From assembly GCA_964418585.1 (NCBI GenBank), contig CAYQMG010000020.1, positions 1 through 64,000 on the forward strand: 64,000 bases of DNA, written 5' to 3'. The translations under genes were made by a program, and so were the position numbers. The notes beneath the pieces are model-generated. The model was given only the letters and a program-made list of their open reading frames with translations. It searched no databases and was not told where the DNA came from. Shown here one piece after another: positions 44,815 to 52,998 of this stretch. Position 1 is the stretch's first letter; every line of letters begins with the position of its first letter. Origin of the DNA: JAJRTE01 sp964418585 (GTDB taxonomy: Bacteria; Myxococcota_A; UBA796; JAJRTE01).

Positions 44815-46173
44815 ATGAGAGAACAAGTGCGAATCAAGTTTGGTACCGATGGCATCCGGGGTACGGCCGGGATCGGCGCACTTTCGGTGGAAGCCGTCCT
44901 GTCCCTTGGCAAGGCGGTCGCCGCCCAGTTCCGTGATCGTGATCCCCGTCCTCGATTCGTGGTCGGACGGGACACCCGGATCTCGAGCCCGATGCTCGAA
45001 GCAGCATTCTGCGCAGGTCTGGCCGCCTGCGGGGGAGACGTGTGGCGGGCCGGGGTGGTGCCGACGCCTGCGGTGGCCTTTCTCACACGGGTTCAGGGAG
45101 CTGCCGCGGGTGCCGTGATTTCGGCGTCGCACAACGCATTTCAGGACAACGGAATCAAGCTGTTCGGCCCCAGTGGATTCAAGTTGTCTGACGCCACCGA
45201 GGCGGAGATCGAGGCGCGTGCACAGGACTCGGCGAACCAGACCGGGGTCACCGGCCCCCATGTGGGACGGTTGTCGGCCGAAGAGTCGGGTGCCGCCCTG
45301 TACCTCGAACACCTGACCAGGGTGGTGGGGGAGGGGAGTCCCCTGCAAGGGCTCAAGCTGGTGGTGGACGCAGGGCACGGAGCGGCCTCTCACCTGGCCG
45401 CCCCCTTGTTCCGGAACCTGGGCGCCGAAGTGATCGCCATCGGCGACGCTCCAGACGGATTGAACATCAACGACGGGGTCGGAGCGTTGCACGCAGATGC
45501 CCTGTGCGACGTGGTCACGGCAGCGGGAGCCGATCTGGGGGTGGCCCTGGACGGAGATGCGGACCGGGCGATTTTCGTGGACGAACAGGGGAGGGTGCGC
45601 AATGGAGACGACTGCCTGGGTCTCCTGGCGGTGCACCTTCGGGCCGATGGTCGCCTGAAGCAGCCTACCGTGGTGGCCACTCAGATGAGCAATCTTGGAC
45701 TGGAGCGCTTTCTCGAGAACCGTGGAATCGGCCTCATCCGTACCGCGGTGGGGGATCGCCATGTGCTTGAAGCATTGCGCTCCGGGGGCCTGGTGCTGGG
45801 AGGAGAGCAATCCGGGCACATCATTCTGCTGGATCGGAGTACCACGGGCGACGGACTCTTGACGGCCCTGGAAGTGTGTCGCATTCTCCGGGAGACACGC
45901 ACCCCGTTCAGTGAACTTCTGGACGGGTTCGAAGTCTTTCCGCAGGTTCTGGTGAACGTGCGGGTGCAGAGCCGCAAGCCGATCGAGAGTCTTCCAACGG
46001 TGCGTCGGGTCATCGAGGAGGTGGAGGGGCGCCTGGGGACCGAAGGGCGTGTGCTGGTGCGGTTTTCCGGGACCGAACCGCTGGCCCGGGTGATGGTGGA
46101 GGGGCGCTGCCGGGAAACCGTGGTGGGCCTGGCGCAGCGGATAGCGAGGGAGATCGAGGAGCAACTGGGGTAA
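44815..46173 (+). CDS. glmM: Phosphoglucosamine mutase
   Basis: With start ATG 44815 the protein (452 aa) begins near the canonical KFGTDGIRG. The phosphoserine loop ISASHN has Ser105, the metal loop DGDADR follows, and RFSGTEPLARVM closes the active site. It converts glucosamine-6-P to glucosamine-1-P for peptidoglycan and LPS. GTG 44797 is an alternative start 18 nt upstream. The cdaA-cdaR-glmM order is conserved in many bacteria. Confidence 0.94.
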   Translation: MREQVRIKFGTDGIRGTAGIGALSVEAVLSLGKAVAAQFRDRDPRPRFVVGRDTRISSPMLEAAFCAGLAACGGDVWRAGVVPTPAVAFLTRVQGAAAGAVISASHNAFQDNGIKLFGPSGFKLSDATEAEIEARAQDSANQTGVTGPHVGRLSAEESGAALYLEHLTRVVGEGSPLQGLKLVVDAGHGAASHLAAPLFRNLGAEVIAIGDAPDGLNINDGVGALHADALCDVVTAAGADLGVALDGDADRAIFVDEQGRVRNGDDCLGLLAVHLRADGRLKQPTVVATQMSNLGLERFLENRGIGLIRTAVGDRHVLEALRSGGLVLGGEQSGHIILLDRSTTGDGLLTALEVCRILRETRTPFSELLDGFEVFPQVLVNVRVQSRKPIESLPTVRRVIEEVEGRLGTEGRVLVRFSGTEPLARVMVEGRCRETVVGLAQRIAREIEEQLG

Positions 46174-46239
46174 GCGTCAATCGTGTGCGACCGGCTGAAA
46201 CGGTGAGCCGGGTCGTGCCGCCGGGAACGAGGAGTCGGC

Positions 46240-46953
46240 ATGTCGAGGTTACTGGTCAAGGTGGATCATATTGCGACGTTGCGAGAAGGGCGCCGGGCTA
46301 CGGAGCCGGATCCCATCATCGCTGCCGCTGTTGCGGAGATGGCAGGTGCGGACGGTGTGGTTGTGCACCTGCGGGGTGATCGGCGGCACATCAAGAGTCG
46401 AGACCTGGAACTGCTCCGGCAGACGATCAAGACCCGGCTGGTGCTTCAGATTGCGCCCACGCAGGAGATGACGAGTATCGCCCATCAGGTCAAGCCGGAC
46501 CAGGTGATGCTGGTCCAGGAGCGACCGGACGAGGTGACCACGGAGACCGGCCTGGACGTGATCCGGGATCGAGAGAGTCTGGCCAAGCACCTGGCCGCGT
46601 TGAAGGACGGAGACATTCCGGTCGGCCTGGTCATTGAGCCTGACATCGATCAGGTCAAGGCGGCGCACAAGCTCGACGTGGACGCCGTGCAGTTCAACAT
46701 GTCGCGCTATTGCGACGCCAAGTTTGCCATGGACCGGTTCCACGCTTTCAACGGAATCGTGAATGCAGCCAAGGCCGCGTCCAAGCTGAATCTGACCGTG
46801 CTGGTCGGACAAGGATTGACCTACCACAACATTCAGGACTTGCAGGCGATCCAGGAGATCGACGAGTATGTGGTCGGGTTCGCGATCATCGCTCGAGCAG
46901 TCATTGTGGGCATGGATCGAGCCGTGCGGGAAATGGTGGAGTTGTTGAAGTGA
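46240..46953 (+). CDS. pdxJ: Pyridoxine 5'-phosphate synthase
   Basis: The 237-aa TIM barrel opens LLVKVDHIATLREGRR, has VHLRGDRRHIKSRD, VTTETGLDV, NMSRYCDAKF and ends AVREMVELLK. PdxJ joins 1-deoxyxylulose-5-P and aminoacetone-P to form PNP in vitamin B6 synthesis. The start of the AcpS-like gene overlaps its stop by 4 nt, the usual pdxJ-acpS arrangement. Confidence 0.95.
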   Translation: MSRLLVKVDHIATLREGRRATEPDPIIAAAVAEMAGADGVVVHLRGDRRHIKSRDLELLRQTIKTRLVLQIAPTQEMTSIAHQVKPDQVMLVQERPDEVTTETGLDVIRDRESLAKHLAALKDGDIPVGLVIEPDIDQVKAAHKLDVDAVQFNMSRYCDAKFAMDRFHAFNGIVNAAKAASKLNLTVLVGQGLTYHNIQDLQAIQEIDEYVVGFAIIARAVIVGMDRAVREMVELLK

Positions 46954-47357
46954 TTCAGGGGATCGGGCTCCAGCTCGTGTCGGTGGCTCCCTATTCGAGA
47001 TTCCTGTCCGGACGGGGAGGTGTGGAGGTGGAGGAGGGCTGGTTCACCAAAGCCGAACTCGAGTATTGCCGGAGCCGGGGAGACGGTGGGCAGCACCTGG
47101 CAGCCCGTCATGCCGCCAAGGCCGCCACGCTGCAGGCCCTGGGATTACCAGGCGACAACGCGCTGCTGTCCCAGGTGGAGGTGGTGCGCGGCGCGTTGGG
47201 TCGACCGGAGATTCGAATCAGCCCCGGGGGTGTGGTCGCGGCCCGGGCTGGAGGTGCGCGTGTACACGTGTCCCTTTCCCACAGTGGGGACCACGCGGTG
47301 GCCTTCGTCGTGGTGGAAGCGTGGGAAGAGCCGGACGAGGAGGACAAGGAACGATGA
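46950..47357 (+). CDS. AcpS-fold protein lacking both Mg2+ ligands (degenerate holo-ACP synthase)
   Basis: The 135-aa chain aligns with AcpS along its length: GIGLQLVSV for GIGLDITEL, LAARHAAKAATLQALG for LAGRFAAKEAFSKAFG, VHVSLSHSGDHAVAFVVVE for the last strand. In AcpS, Asp8 and Glu58 bind the catalytic Mg2+; here they are Gln8 and Ala58, and the next Lys is Gln62. By known chemistry this protein should not transfer phosphopantetheine the normal way. GTG 46950 overlaps pdxJ by 4 nt and its stop overlaps nnr (ATGA). It sits exactly where acpS normally sits. Confidence 0.85.
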   Translation: MIQGIGLQLVSVAPYSRFLSGRGGVEVEEGWFTKAELEYCRSRGDGGQHLAARHAAKAATLQALGLPGDNALLSQVEVVRGALGRPEIRISPGGVVAARAGGARVHVSLSHSGDHAVAFVVVEAWEEPDEEDKER

Positions 47358-48919
47358 GACTGTGTGATGCCGAAACCATGAGGGGCCTGGACCGCCATGC
47401 CATCGAGGAGGTTGGGATTCCTGGCGTGGTCCTGATGGAGAATGCCGGCCGGGGCACGGCGGAACTGATGCGGGCGGCCTGGGACACCCACCTCGCCGAA
47501 GGGGTTACGGTGCTGTGTGGGCGGGGGAACAATGGCGGGGACGGATTCGTTGTGGCGCGGCACCTGCACAACTGGGGTTACCCGGTGAGAGCCTATCTTT
47601 TTTCCCGTGGGGACAGGGTGTCCGGGGACGCTGCGGTGAACCTGGCCGCGGCAATCCGAATGGGCATACCGGTGCAGGAGGTTCCTGACGAAGCCGCCTG
47701 GGAGGCGGTTCGGCTCGAGGCCCTGGGTGCGCGGGTTCTGGTGGATGCCCTTCTGGGCACTGGGCTGCGCTCGGACGTGCGAGGACTCCTCCGCAAGGTG
47801 GTGGAGGATGTGAATGCTTCCGGCCGACTGGTGATGGCGGTGGACATCCCCTCTGGGCTGGACACGGCGACCGGGCGGCCCCATGGAGTCGCGGTGCGGG
47901 CCGACATGACCGCCACCTATGGTTTGGCCAAGCTCGGCCAGGTTCTGGAGCCTGCGGTGGCCCACGTGGGTGAGCTTCACGTGGTGGACATCAGCATACC
48001 GAGGGAGAAGGCGGAGCAGGGACCCACCCATGATCGACTGGTGGAAGCGGAGGAAGTGGCCTTGAGCCTTCCGGACCGTCCGTTTGACGGGCACAAGGGC
48101 ACGTTTGGGCACCTTTGTGTCCTGGCCGGGTCGGTGGGGAAGGTTGGAGCTGCGGTGCTGGCATGCCATGCCGCGTTGCGGAGCGGGGTGGGGCTGGTGA
48201 CCCTGGCCATTCCCCGGAGCGCGGCCCCGTTTCTCTCCTCCCTCATGCCCGAGGTGATGCTCGACTTGCTCGAGGACGATGGACACGGCCACGTCTCACC
48301 GGTGTCGATTCCCCGCCTCGAGGAAATTCTGGCGCATCGGACTGCGGTCGCCGTCGGCCCTGGTCTTTCGACCGGCGACGGCGTCCGGGAGGTGCTCGAG
48401 CACCTGATTCGGAACGCGGGGCTTCCCATGGTGGTGGATGCCGACGGACTCAACGTGCTGGCCGGTCACCTGGACGTGGTGGCGGAGGCGGGCACGCCCG
48501 TGATCCTGACTCCGCATCCTGGCGAGGCTTCCAGACTGCTCGAGACATCCACGGCGGAAGTTCAGGCGGACCGGGTGGGGGCGGTCCGTACGCTTGCGGC
48601 CCGTGCCCGGAGTGTGGTGGTGCTGAAGGGAGCGCGGACCTTGACCGCCACGGAGGGGGGGAGAGTGTCGGTGAATCCGACAGGGAATGCAGGAATGGCG
48701 ACAGGTGGAGCCGGAGACGTTCTGACTGGTCTGATCGGCGGTTTGCTTGCCCAGGGTGTGGATGCCGAGGATGCTGCGGTGTCAGGTGTTTACCTGCATG
48801 GACTGGCCGGGGACCTTGCCGCCGAGGTCACGGGAGGGCGGGCACTGGCTGCGGGCGATCTCATCGATGCCCTTGGAGCAGCATTTCAGGCCGTGACTGG
48901 GGAAGGGGAGGAGGTGTGA
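47354..48919 (+). CDS. nnr: Bifunctional NAD(P)HX epimerase / ADP- or ATP-dependent NAD(P)HX dehydratase
   Basis: The 521-aa protein joins an N-terminal epimerase (MENAGRGTAE, GRGNNGGDGFVVARHL, VDIPSGLDTATG) and a C-terminal dehydratase related to ribokinase (FGHLCVLAGS, VDADGLNVL, LTPHPGEASRLL, GMATGGAGDVLTG). Together they repair hydrated NAD(P)H. The ATG overlaps the AcpS-like stop, and tsaE overlaps its end by 4 nt; the nnr-tsaE pair is common in bacteria. Confidence 0.94.
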   Translation: MRLCDAETMRGLDRHAIEEVGIPGVVLMENAGRGTAELMRAAWDTHLAEGVTVLCGRGNNGGDGFVVARHLHNWGYPVRAYLFSRGDRVSGDAAVNLAAAIRMGIPVQEVPDEAAWEAVRLEALGARVLVDALLGTGLRSDVRGLLRKVVEDVNASGRLVMAVDIPSGLDTATGRPHGVAVRADMTATYGLAKLGQVLEPAVAHVGELHVVDISIPREKAEQGPTHDRLVEAEEVALSLPDRPFDGHKGTFGHLCVLAGSVGKVGAAVLACHAALRSGVGLVTLAIPRSAAPFLSSLMPEVMLDLLEDDGHGHVSPVSIPRLEEILAHRTAVAVGPGLSTGDGVREVLEHLIRNAGLPMVVDADGLNVLAGHLDVVAEAGTPVILTPHPGEASRLLETSTAEVQADRVGAVRTLAARARSVVVLKGARTLTATEGGRVSVNPTGNAGMATGGAGDVLTGLIGGLLAQGVDAEDAAVSGVYLHGLAGDLAAEVTGGRALAAGDLIDALGAAFQAVTGEGEEV

Positions 48920-49440
48920 GCGGTCCGTGGCGATGGACGAGCCCCTCCCATCGTGCCACAGAGGCGTTGGGTGCATTCATCGGCCGTAACGCCTGGGCCG
49001 GGCTGGTGGTCGCCCTTGCCGGAGATCTTGGTGCGGGCAAGACGTGCATGGCCGGCGGGATTGCCCGCGGCCTCGGCGTCCCGGACGAAGTGCCGGTGGT
49101 GAGTCCCACCTTCACGCTCATCAACCCGTATCCGGCGCGGATCCCTTTGTATCACGTGGACTTCTACCGGCTTGAGGATCCAGAGGAACTCGAGGTCATC
49201 GGGTTTGCAGACGTGTGTGGGCCAGGCGGAGTGACCGTGGTGGAGTGGCCCGATCGTTTCCCGGAGGCGCTTCCTTCCGAACGTCTCGAGGTCACTTTGC
49301 GGGTCGAAGGCCCGGAGCGGCGAGGGATCGAGATGGTCTGGGTGGGCACGGATCCGCGTGGCGTATCTCTGATGGCCCGTATCGAGGCGTTTTGCCGTGG
49401 GGAGGAAGGGGAGGGAGGCCCGAAGGAGGCGACTCGTTAG
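48916..49440 (+). CDS. tsaE: tRNA t6A biosynthesis ATPase TsaE
   Basis: The 174-aa protein has the P-loop GDLGAGKTC, SPTFTLINPY, HVDFYRL and VVEWPDRFPEALP, all TsaE hallmarks. It acts with TsaB, TsaC and TsaD to put t6A at A37 of ANN-decoding tRNAs; the partners are not in this window. GTG start overlaps nnr (GTGA). Confidence 0.93.
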   Translation: MSGPWRWTSPSHRATEALGAFIGRNAWAGLVVALAGDLGAGKTCMAGGIARGLGVPDEVPVVSPTFTLINPYPARIPLYHVDFYRLEDPEELEVIGFADVCGPGGVTVVEWPDRFPEALPSERLEVTLRVEGPERRGIEMVWVGTDPRGVSLMARIEAFCRGEEGEGGPKEATR

Positions 49441-49500
49441 AGGAAGGAGGTTCCGGCGCTGTTCTGTCGGGTCACCCAAGGGGGGGAGGGCGGTGGAAAA

Positions 49501-50103
49501 ATGGGAGAAACTGGGCCACGCGAGCTGACGGTCCGGAAGCAACTGGTACTATTGGGGGCCATCGCCCTGCTCCTGGCCGGCCTGTTCTACTGGCGGTGGC
49601 AGGCGATACGACCGCCCGGGCCGTTCCTGGAAGATCTGAAGACTTCGGGGGTGGTTCTGCACGTTCAGCTCGCCGGTGACCTGGTGACTCCGGGTGTGTA
49701 CGAACTTCCACCGGGAGCCACGTTGGAAGATCTGCTCACAGCAGGTGAATATCGCGGCGACGTGACGCTCCTGCCCGACCTGTGGCGGGCGTTTCCCGTG
49801 GTGGATGGAGCCATGTTCGAGGTGTTCCGGGGACCGGGAGGCGAGGTGGAGGTTCAGCGGCGAGCCATGTCCGGCCAGGCCCTGATGCTCTTTTTTTCTC
49901 GGATCGATCTGAACGCGGCCGGGGCAAAGGATCTGGAGGCTCTTCCCGGGGTGGGGGAGAAGACCGCCGAGGCCATCGTGCGCCATCGGGAGGCGCACGG
50001 ACCATTCCGGACGGTGGACGATCTGCTCGAGGTACGAGGGGTGGGTCGTCGCACGGTGGAGAGGCTTCGGGCGCTGGTGAAGGTTGGGTCCAGTATGGAT
50101 TGA
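49501..50103 (+). CDS. Membrane-anchored SLBB plus helix-hairpin-helix (ComEA-like) protein
   Basis: The 200-aa product has one N-terminal transmembrane helix (VLLGAIALLLAGLFYWRW, about 16-33), an SLBB-like segment (VQLAGDLVTPGVYELPPGATLEDLL) and a C-terminal helix-hairpin-helix pair (RIDLNAAGAKDLEALPGVG and VRGVGRRTVERLRAL). This is the ComEA layout that binds DNA at the cell surface for uptake. No other competence gene is adjacent; the operon position between tsaE and mnmA is unusual. Confidence 0.8.
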   Translation: MGETGPRELTVRKQLVLLGAIALLLAGLFYWRWQAIRPPGPFLEDLKTSGVVLHVQLAGDLVTPGVYELPPGATLEDLLTAGEYRGDVTLLPDLWRAFPVVDGAMFEVFRGPGGEVEVQRRAMSGQALMLFFSRIDLNAAGAKDLEALPGVGEKTAEAIVRHREAHGPFRTVDDLLEVRGVGRRTVERLRALVKVGSSMD

Positions 50104-50115
50104 CGAGGGGTGACG

Positions 50116-51204
50116 ATGCGCGTGGTGGTGGCGATGAGCGGGGGGGTGGACAGTTCGGTCTCGGCGGCCCGGCTGGTGGAAGCCGGGCACGAGGTGATTG
50201 GGATGTCGCTTCAGCTTTGGGGGGGCGGTGTGGAGGTGACGCAGGGGCCGGATCACAAGGCCGATGCCCGGGCGGTATGCGATCTGCTCGGCATTCCGTT
50301 CCACATCGTGGAGGGAGAGGAGCGGTTTCGAAAAACGATTGTGGACTATTTCATATCGGAGTACCATCGCGGGAGGACGCCGAGTCCATGTGTCAAGTGC
50401 AATGAGGAGGTCAAGTTCGCCCTGCTGTTCGAGCTTGCCGACTCCCTGGGTGCCCACGCCGTGGCCACCGGTCACTATGCGCGGATAGAACGTGGACCGG
50501 ACGGCCTGTGGCGCCTCCTGCGCGGTCGGGATCGCTCCCGAGATCAGAGCTATTACCTCTCTCGACTCAAGCAGCCGTGGCTGCCTAGAGTGCTGTTTCC
50601 GGTCGGGGACCTTTCAAAGGTGGAAGTTCGAGCGCAAGCCGCCCGTATCGGGCTTCCGGTGGCGGACAAGGCGGACAGCCAGGAGCTTTGCTTCGTTGCG
50701 GACAATCGGTACGTGGATTTCGTGGAACGGGAGGGAGGAGCGGGGGTTGCCGGAGACATCGTGGACGAATCCGGTCGGGTCCTGGGGCGGCACGGAGGGC
50801 TTTGCCGGTACACTGTGGGGCAACGCAAGGGCCTGGGGATTGCAGTGGGAAGGCCGCTTTATGTCACCCGACTCGAGCCTGCGACCGGTCGTGTCGTGGT
50901 TGGGGACGACGCTGCCTTGTTTCATCGAACCCTGGTGGCTCGAGACTGCACCTGGGTCTCAGGCGTGGTGCCGGGGGGACCGCGTCGTGTCGAGGCCAAG
51001 ATCCGCTATCGTGCCCGGGCCTGTCCTGCGGAAGTGGTGCCCGGGCCGAGGGGCGAGTGGCATGTCACGTTCGACGAGCCGCAGCGTGCCCCCACGCCCG
51101 GTCAGGCGGTGGTTTTCTACGATGGGGACGAAGTACTGGGCGGGGGCTGGATAGACGACGTGTGCGCAGACCCGGGCAGGTCCGACCGGCCGGCCGGCCC
51201 GTGA
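50116..51204 (+). CDS. mnmA: tRNA-specific 2-thiouridylase
   Basis: The 362-aa enzyme has the PP-loop SGGVDSSV, GMSLQLW, PSPCVKCN with the catalytic Cys, ATGHYAR, RDQSYYLSRL and DSQELCFV with the second Cys. It makes s2U34 in Lys, Glu and Gln tRNAs using sulfur from the IscS/Tus relay. ATG 50116 follows GAGGGGTG; GTG 50110 is an alternative. The 3' region is more variable. Confidence 0.94.
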   Translation: MRVVVAMSGGVDSSVSAARLVEAGHEVIGMSLQLWGGGVEVTQGPDHKADARAVCDLLGIPFHIVEGEERFRKTIVDYFISEYHRGRTPSPCVKCNEEVKFALLFELADSLGAHAVATGHYARIERGPDGLWRLLRGRDRSRDQSYYLSRLKQPWLPRVLFPVGDLSKVEVRAQAARIGLPVADKADSQELCFVADNRYVDFVEREGGAGVAGDIVDESGRVLGRHGGLCRYTVGQRKGLGIAVGRPLYVTRLEPATGRVVVGDDAALFHRTLVARDCTWVSGVVPGGPRRVEAKIRYRARACPAEVVPGPRGEWHVTFDEPQRAPTPGQAVVFYDGDEVLGGGWIDDVCADPGRSDRPAGP

Positions 51205-51236
51205 TTCCGGAGAGAAGAGACGAGGAGGAAGCGTCG

Positions 51237-52061
51237 ATGCACAAGAAGGGAAGAGGAGCCATTGGGAAGTACATGAGGGGTCCTCTGGAAGAGTTCCTCT
51301 CTTTTGGAAAGCGTTCGGCGACCGAGACGAGGGGACTGAACGCGATCGAGGAGCTGCTCGCCCACCGTTTCAAGCAGCGGTCGCTCCTCCGGCACGCCCT
51401 GATGCACAGCAGTCGTGCGCACGAAACCGGGAGCGACACCGAGCACAACGAGCGGCTCGAGTTTCTCGGAGATGCGGTACTTCAACTCGTGATCACCGAG
51501 GAGTTGTACTCGAGTCTGCCCGACGCGGGCGAGGGGCTTCTCTCGAAGATCCGGGCTTCCCTGGTGAACAAGGAGCATCTGGCCCAACTGGCCCGGGAAC
51601 TGAACCTGACTGACTATCTGCTCCTGGGCAAGAGCCTTCAATTCGATCCGAATCGATTCAAGCGGCCGGCGCTGCTCGCGAACGGGTACGAGGCCATCCT
51701 CGGCGCCGTCTACCTGGACGGGGGGTTTGAGACTGCGAAGCGTGTGATTTTGAAGCAGTTCGGCAAGTCGTTGCATCGGGTGATCGAAACCCGGCAGCCC
51801 TTGTTCGAGGACAGCAAGACGACGCTGCAGGAACTGACCATGAGAATTTACGGTGTGGCGCCGAGCTATGAACTTCTTGACGAGGACGAAGAGTCGGAAG
51901 GCGCGCGATTCACGGTATCGGTGAGTGTGGCGGACCGGTCGAATCTTGGTCGAGGAACAGGGAGGACCAAGAAGGAGGCCGAGCAAGAGGCGGCGAGCGA
52001 GGCACTGTCCATCTTGAACGCGGAGCGGGCGGGGGAACAGGCAAGGACGGGACAACCCTGA
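51237..52061 (+). CDS. rnc: Ribonuclease III
   Basis: The 274-aa protein has the RNase III signature HNERLEFLGDAVL with catalytic Glu and Asp, a second site in NGYEAILGAVYLDGG, and a C-terminal dsRNA-binding domain (SKTTLQELT, RGTGRTKKEAEQEAASEAL). It processes rRNA and structured mRNA. The first 35 residues (MHKKGRGAIGKYMRG) precede the usual start of the fold and may be an extension; AGGAGG supports ATG 51237. era follows after 17 nt, a conserved pair. Confidence 0.95.
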   Translation: MHKKGRGAIGKYMRGPLEEFLSFGKRSATETRGLNAIEELLAHRFKQRSLLRHALMHSSRAHETGSDTEHNERLEFLGDAVLQLVITEELYSSLPDAGEGLLSKIRASLVNKEHLAQLARELNLTDYLLLGKSLQFDPNRFKRPALLANGYEAILGAVYLDGGFETAKRVILKQFGKSLHRVIETRQPLFEDSKTTLQELTMRIYGVAPSYELLDEDEESEGARFTVSVSVADRSNLGRGTGRTKKEAEQEAASEALSILNAERAGEQARTGQP

Positions 52062-52078
52062 AAGCAGAGAAGGAATCC

Positions 52079-52996
52079 ATGAGAGACAACGAACTTCCTC
52101 CTGGTCACCGGTCAGGCTTCGTGGCCATCGTGGGCAGACCGAACGTGGGCAAGTCGACCTTGCTCAACAATCTCGTCAGGTACAAGGTCGCCATCGTCAC
52201 CCACAAGCCGCAGACGACGAGAAACCGTATCGTGGGCATACGGACCACGGAGAACAGTCAAATCGTGTTCGTCGATACTCCGGGGATTCACGACTCCAGC
52301 AAGCCGCTCAACCGGGCCATGCTGGACGTGGTCCGGAAGACCATTGCCGATGTGGACGTCATCCTCTACATGGTGGACAGCCGCCGTGAGCAGCTCGATG
52401 CCGAGGAGCGGTTTACACTGGAGGTCGTTTCCCGGACGAACGCGCCGCGAATTCTGGTGCCCAACAAGGTGGACCTGGTGAAAAAAGAGGAGTTGCTGCC
52501 TTTGATCGCCCGCTTCACCGAGGCTGTGTCTTTCGAGGAGGTAGTTCCCATTTCTGCCTTGAAAGGGGAAGGCCTGGAGACGTTGATGGAGGTGGTCACG
52601 TCTCATCTTCCCGAGGGTCCCCGTTACTATCCTCCCGACCAGATGTCAGAGCTTCGGGAACGAGACATCGCCGCCGAGATCATTCGGGAGAAGATCTTCC
52701 TCCTCACGCACCGGGAGATTCCCTACTCGTCCGCAGTGGTGGTGGAGGAGTTCAAGGAGGTTCCCGAGCGCGAGTTGCTCCACATCCAGGCCACGATCCA
52801 CGTGGAGAAGAACTCACAGAAGGGCATCATCATCGGCAAGGGCGGCTCGATGCTCAAGAAGATCGGTCAAACGGCTCGAGAGGAACTCGAGCGCCTGTTT
52901 GGGGCCAAGGTCTTCCTTGAACTATATGTGCGTGTGGAGAAGAACTGGACTCGAGACCCCAAGGCGTTGCGCAAGCTGGGGTTGCTGGAGCAGTAG
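52079..52996 (+). CDS. era: GTPase Era
   Basis: The 305-aa protein has G1 GRPNVGKSTLLN, G3 DTPGIH, G4 NKVDL and a C-terminal KH domain with GKGGSMLKKIG. Era binds the 3' end of 16S rRNA and aids 30S maturation. der begins 2 nt after its stop. Confidence 0.96.
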   Translation: MRDNELPPGHRSGFVAIVGRPNVGKSTLLNNLVRYKVAIVTHKPQTTRNRIVGIRTTENSQIVFVDTPGIHDSSKPLNRAMLDVVRKTIADVDVILYMVDSRREQLDAEERFTLEVVSRTNAPRILVPNKVDLVKKEELLPLIARFTEAVSFEEVVPISALKGEGLETLMEVVTSHLPEGPRYYPPDQMSELRERDIAAEIIREKIFLLTHREIPYSSAVVVEEFKEVPERELLHIQATIHVEKNSQKGIIIGKGGSMLKKIGQTAREELERLFGAKVFLELYVRVEKNWTRDPKALRKLGLLEQ

Positions 52997-52998
52997 GC

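Noticed and set aside
50688..51236. Upstream in-frame extension of RNase III through the 3' part of mnmA
   Set aside because: The extension overlaps mnmA in another frame, and AGGAGG just before 51237 marks the true start.
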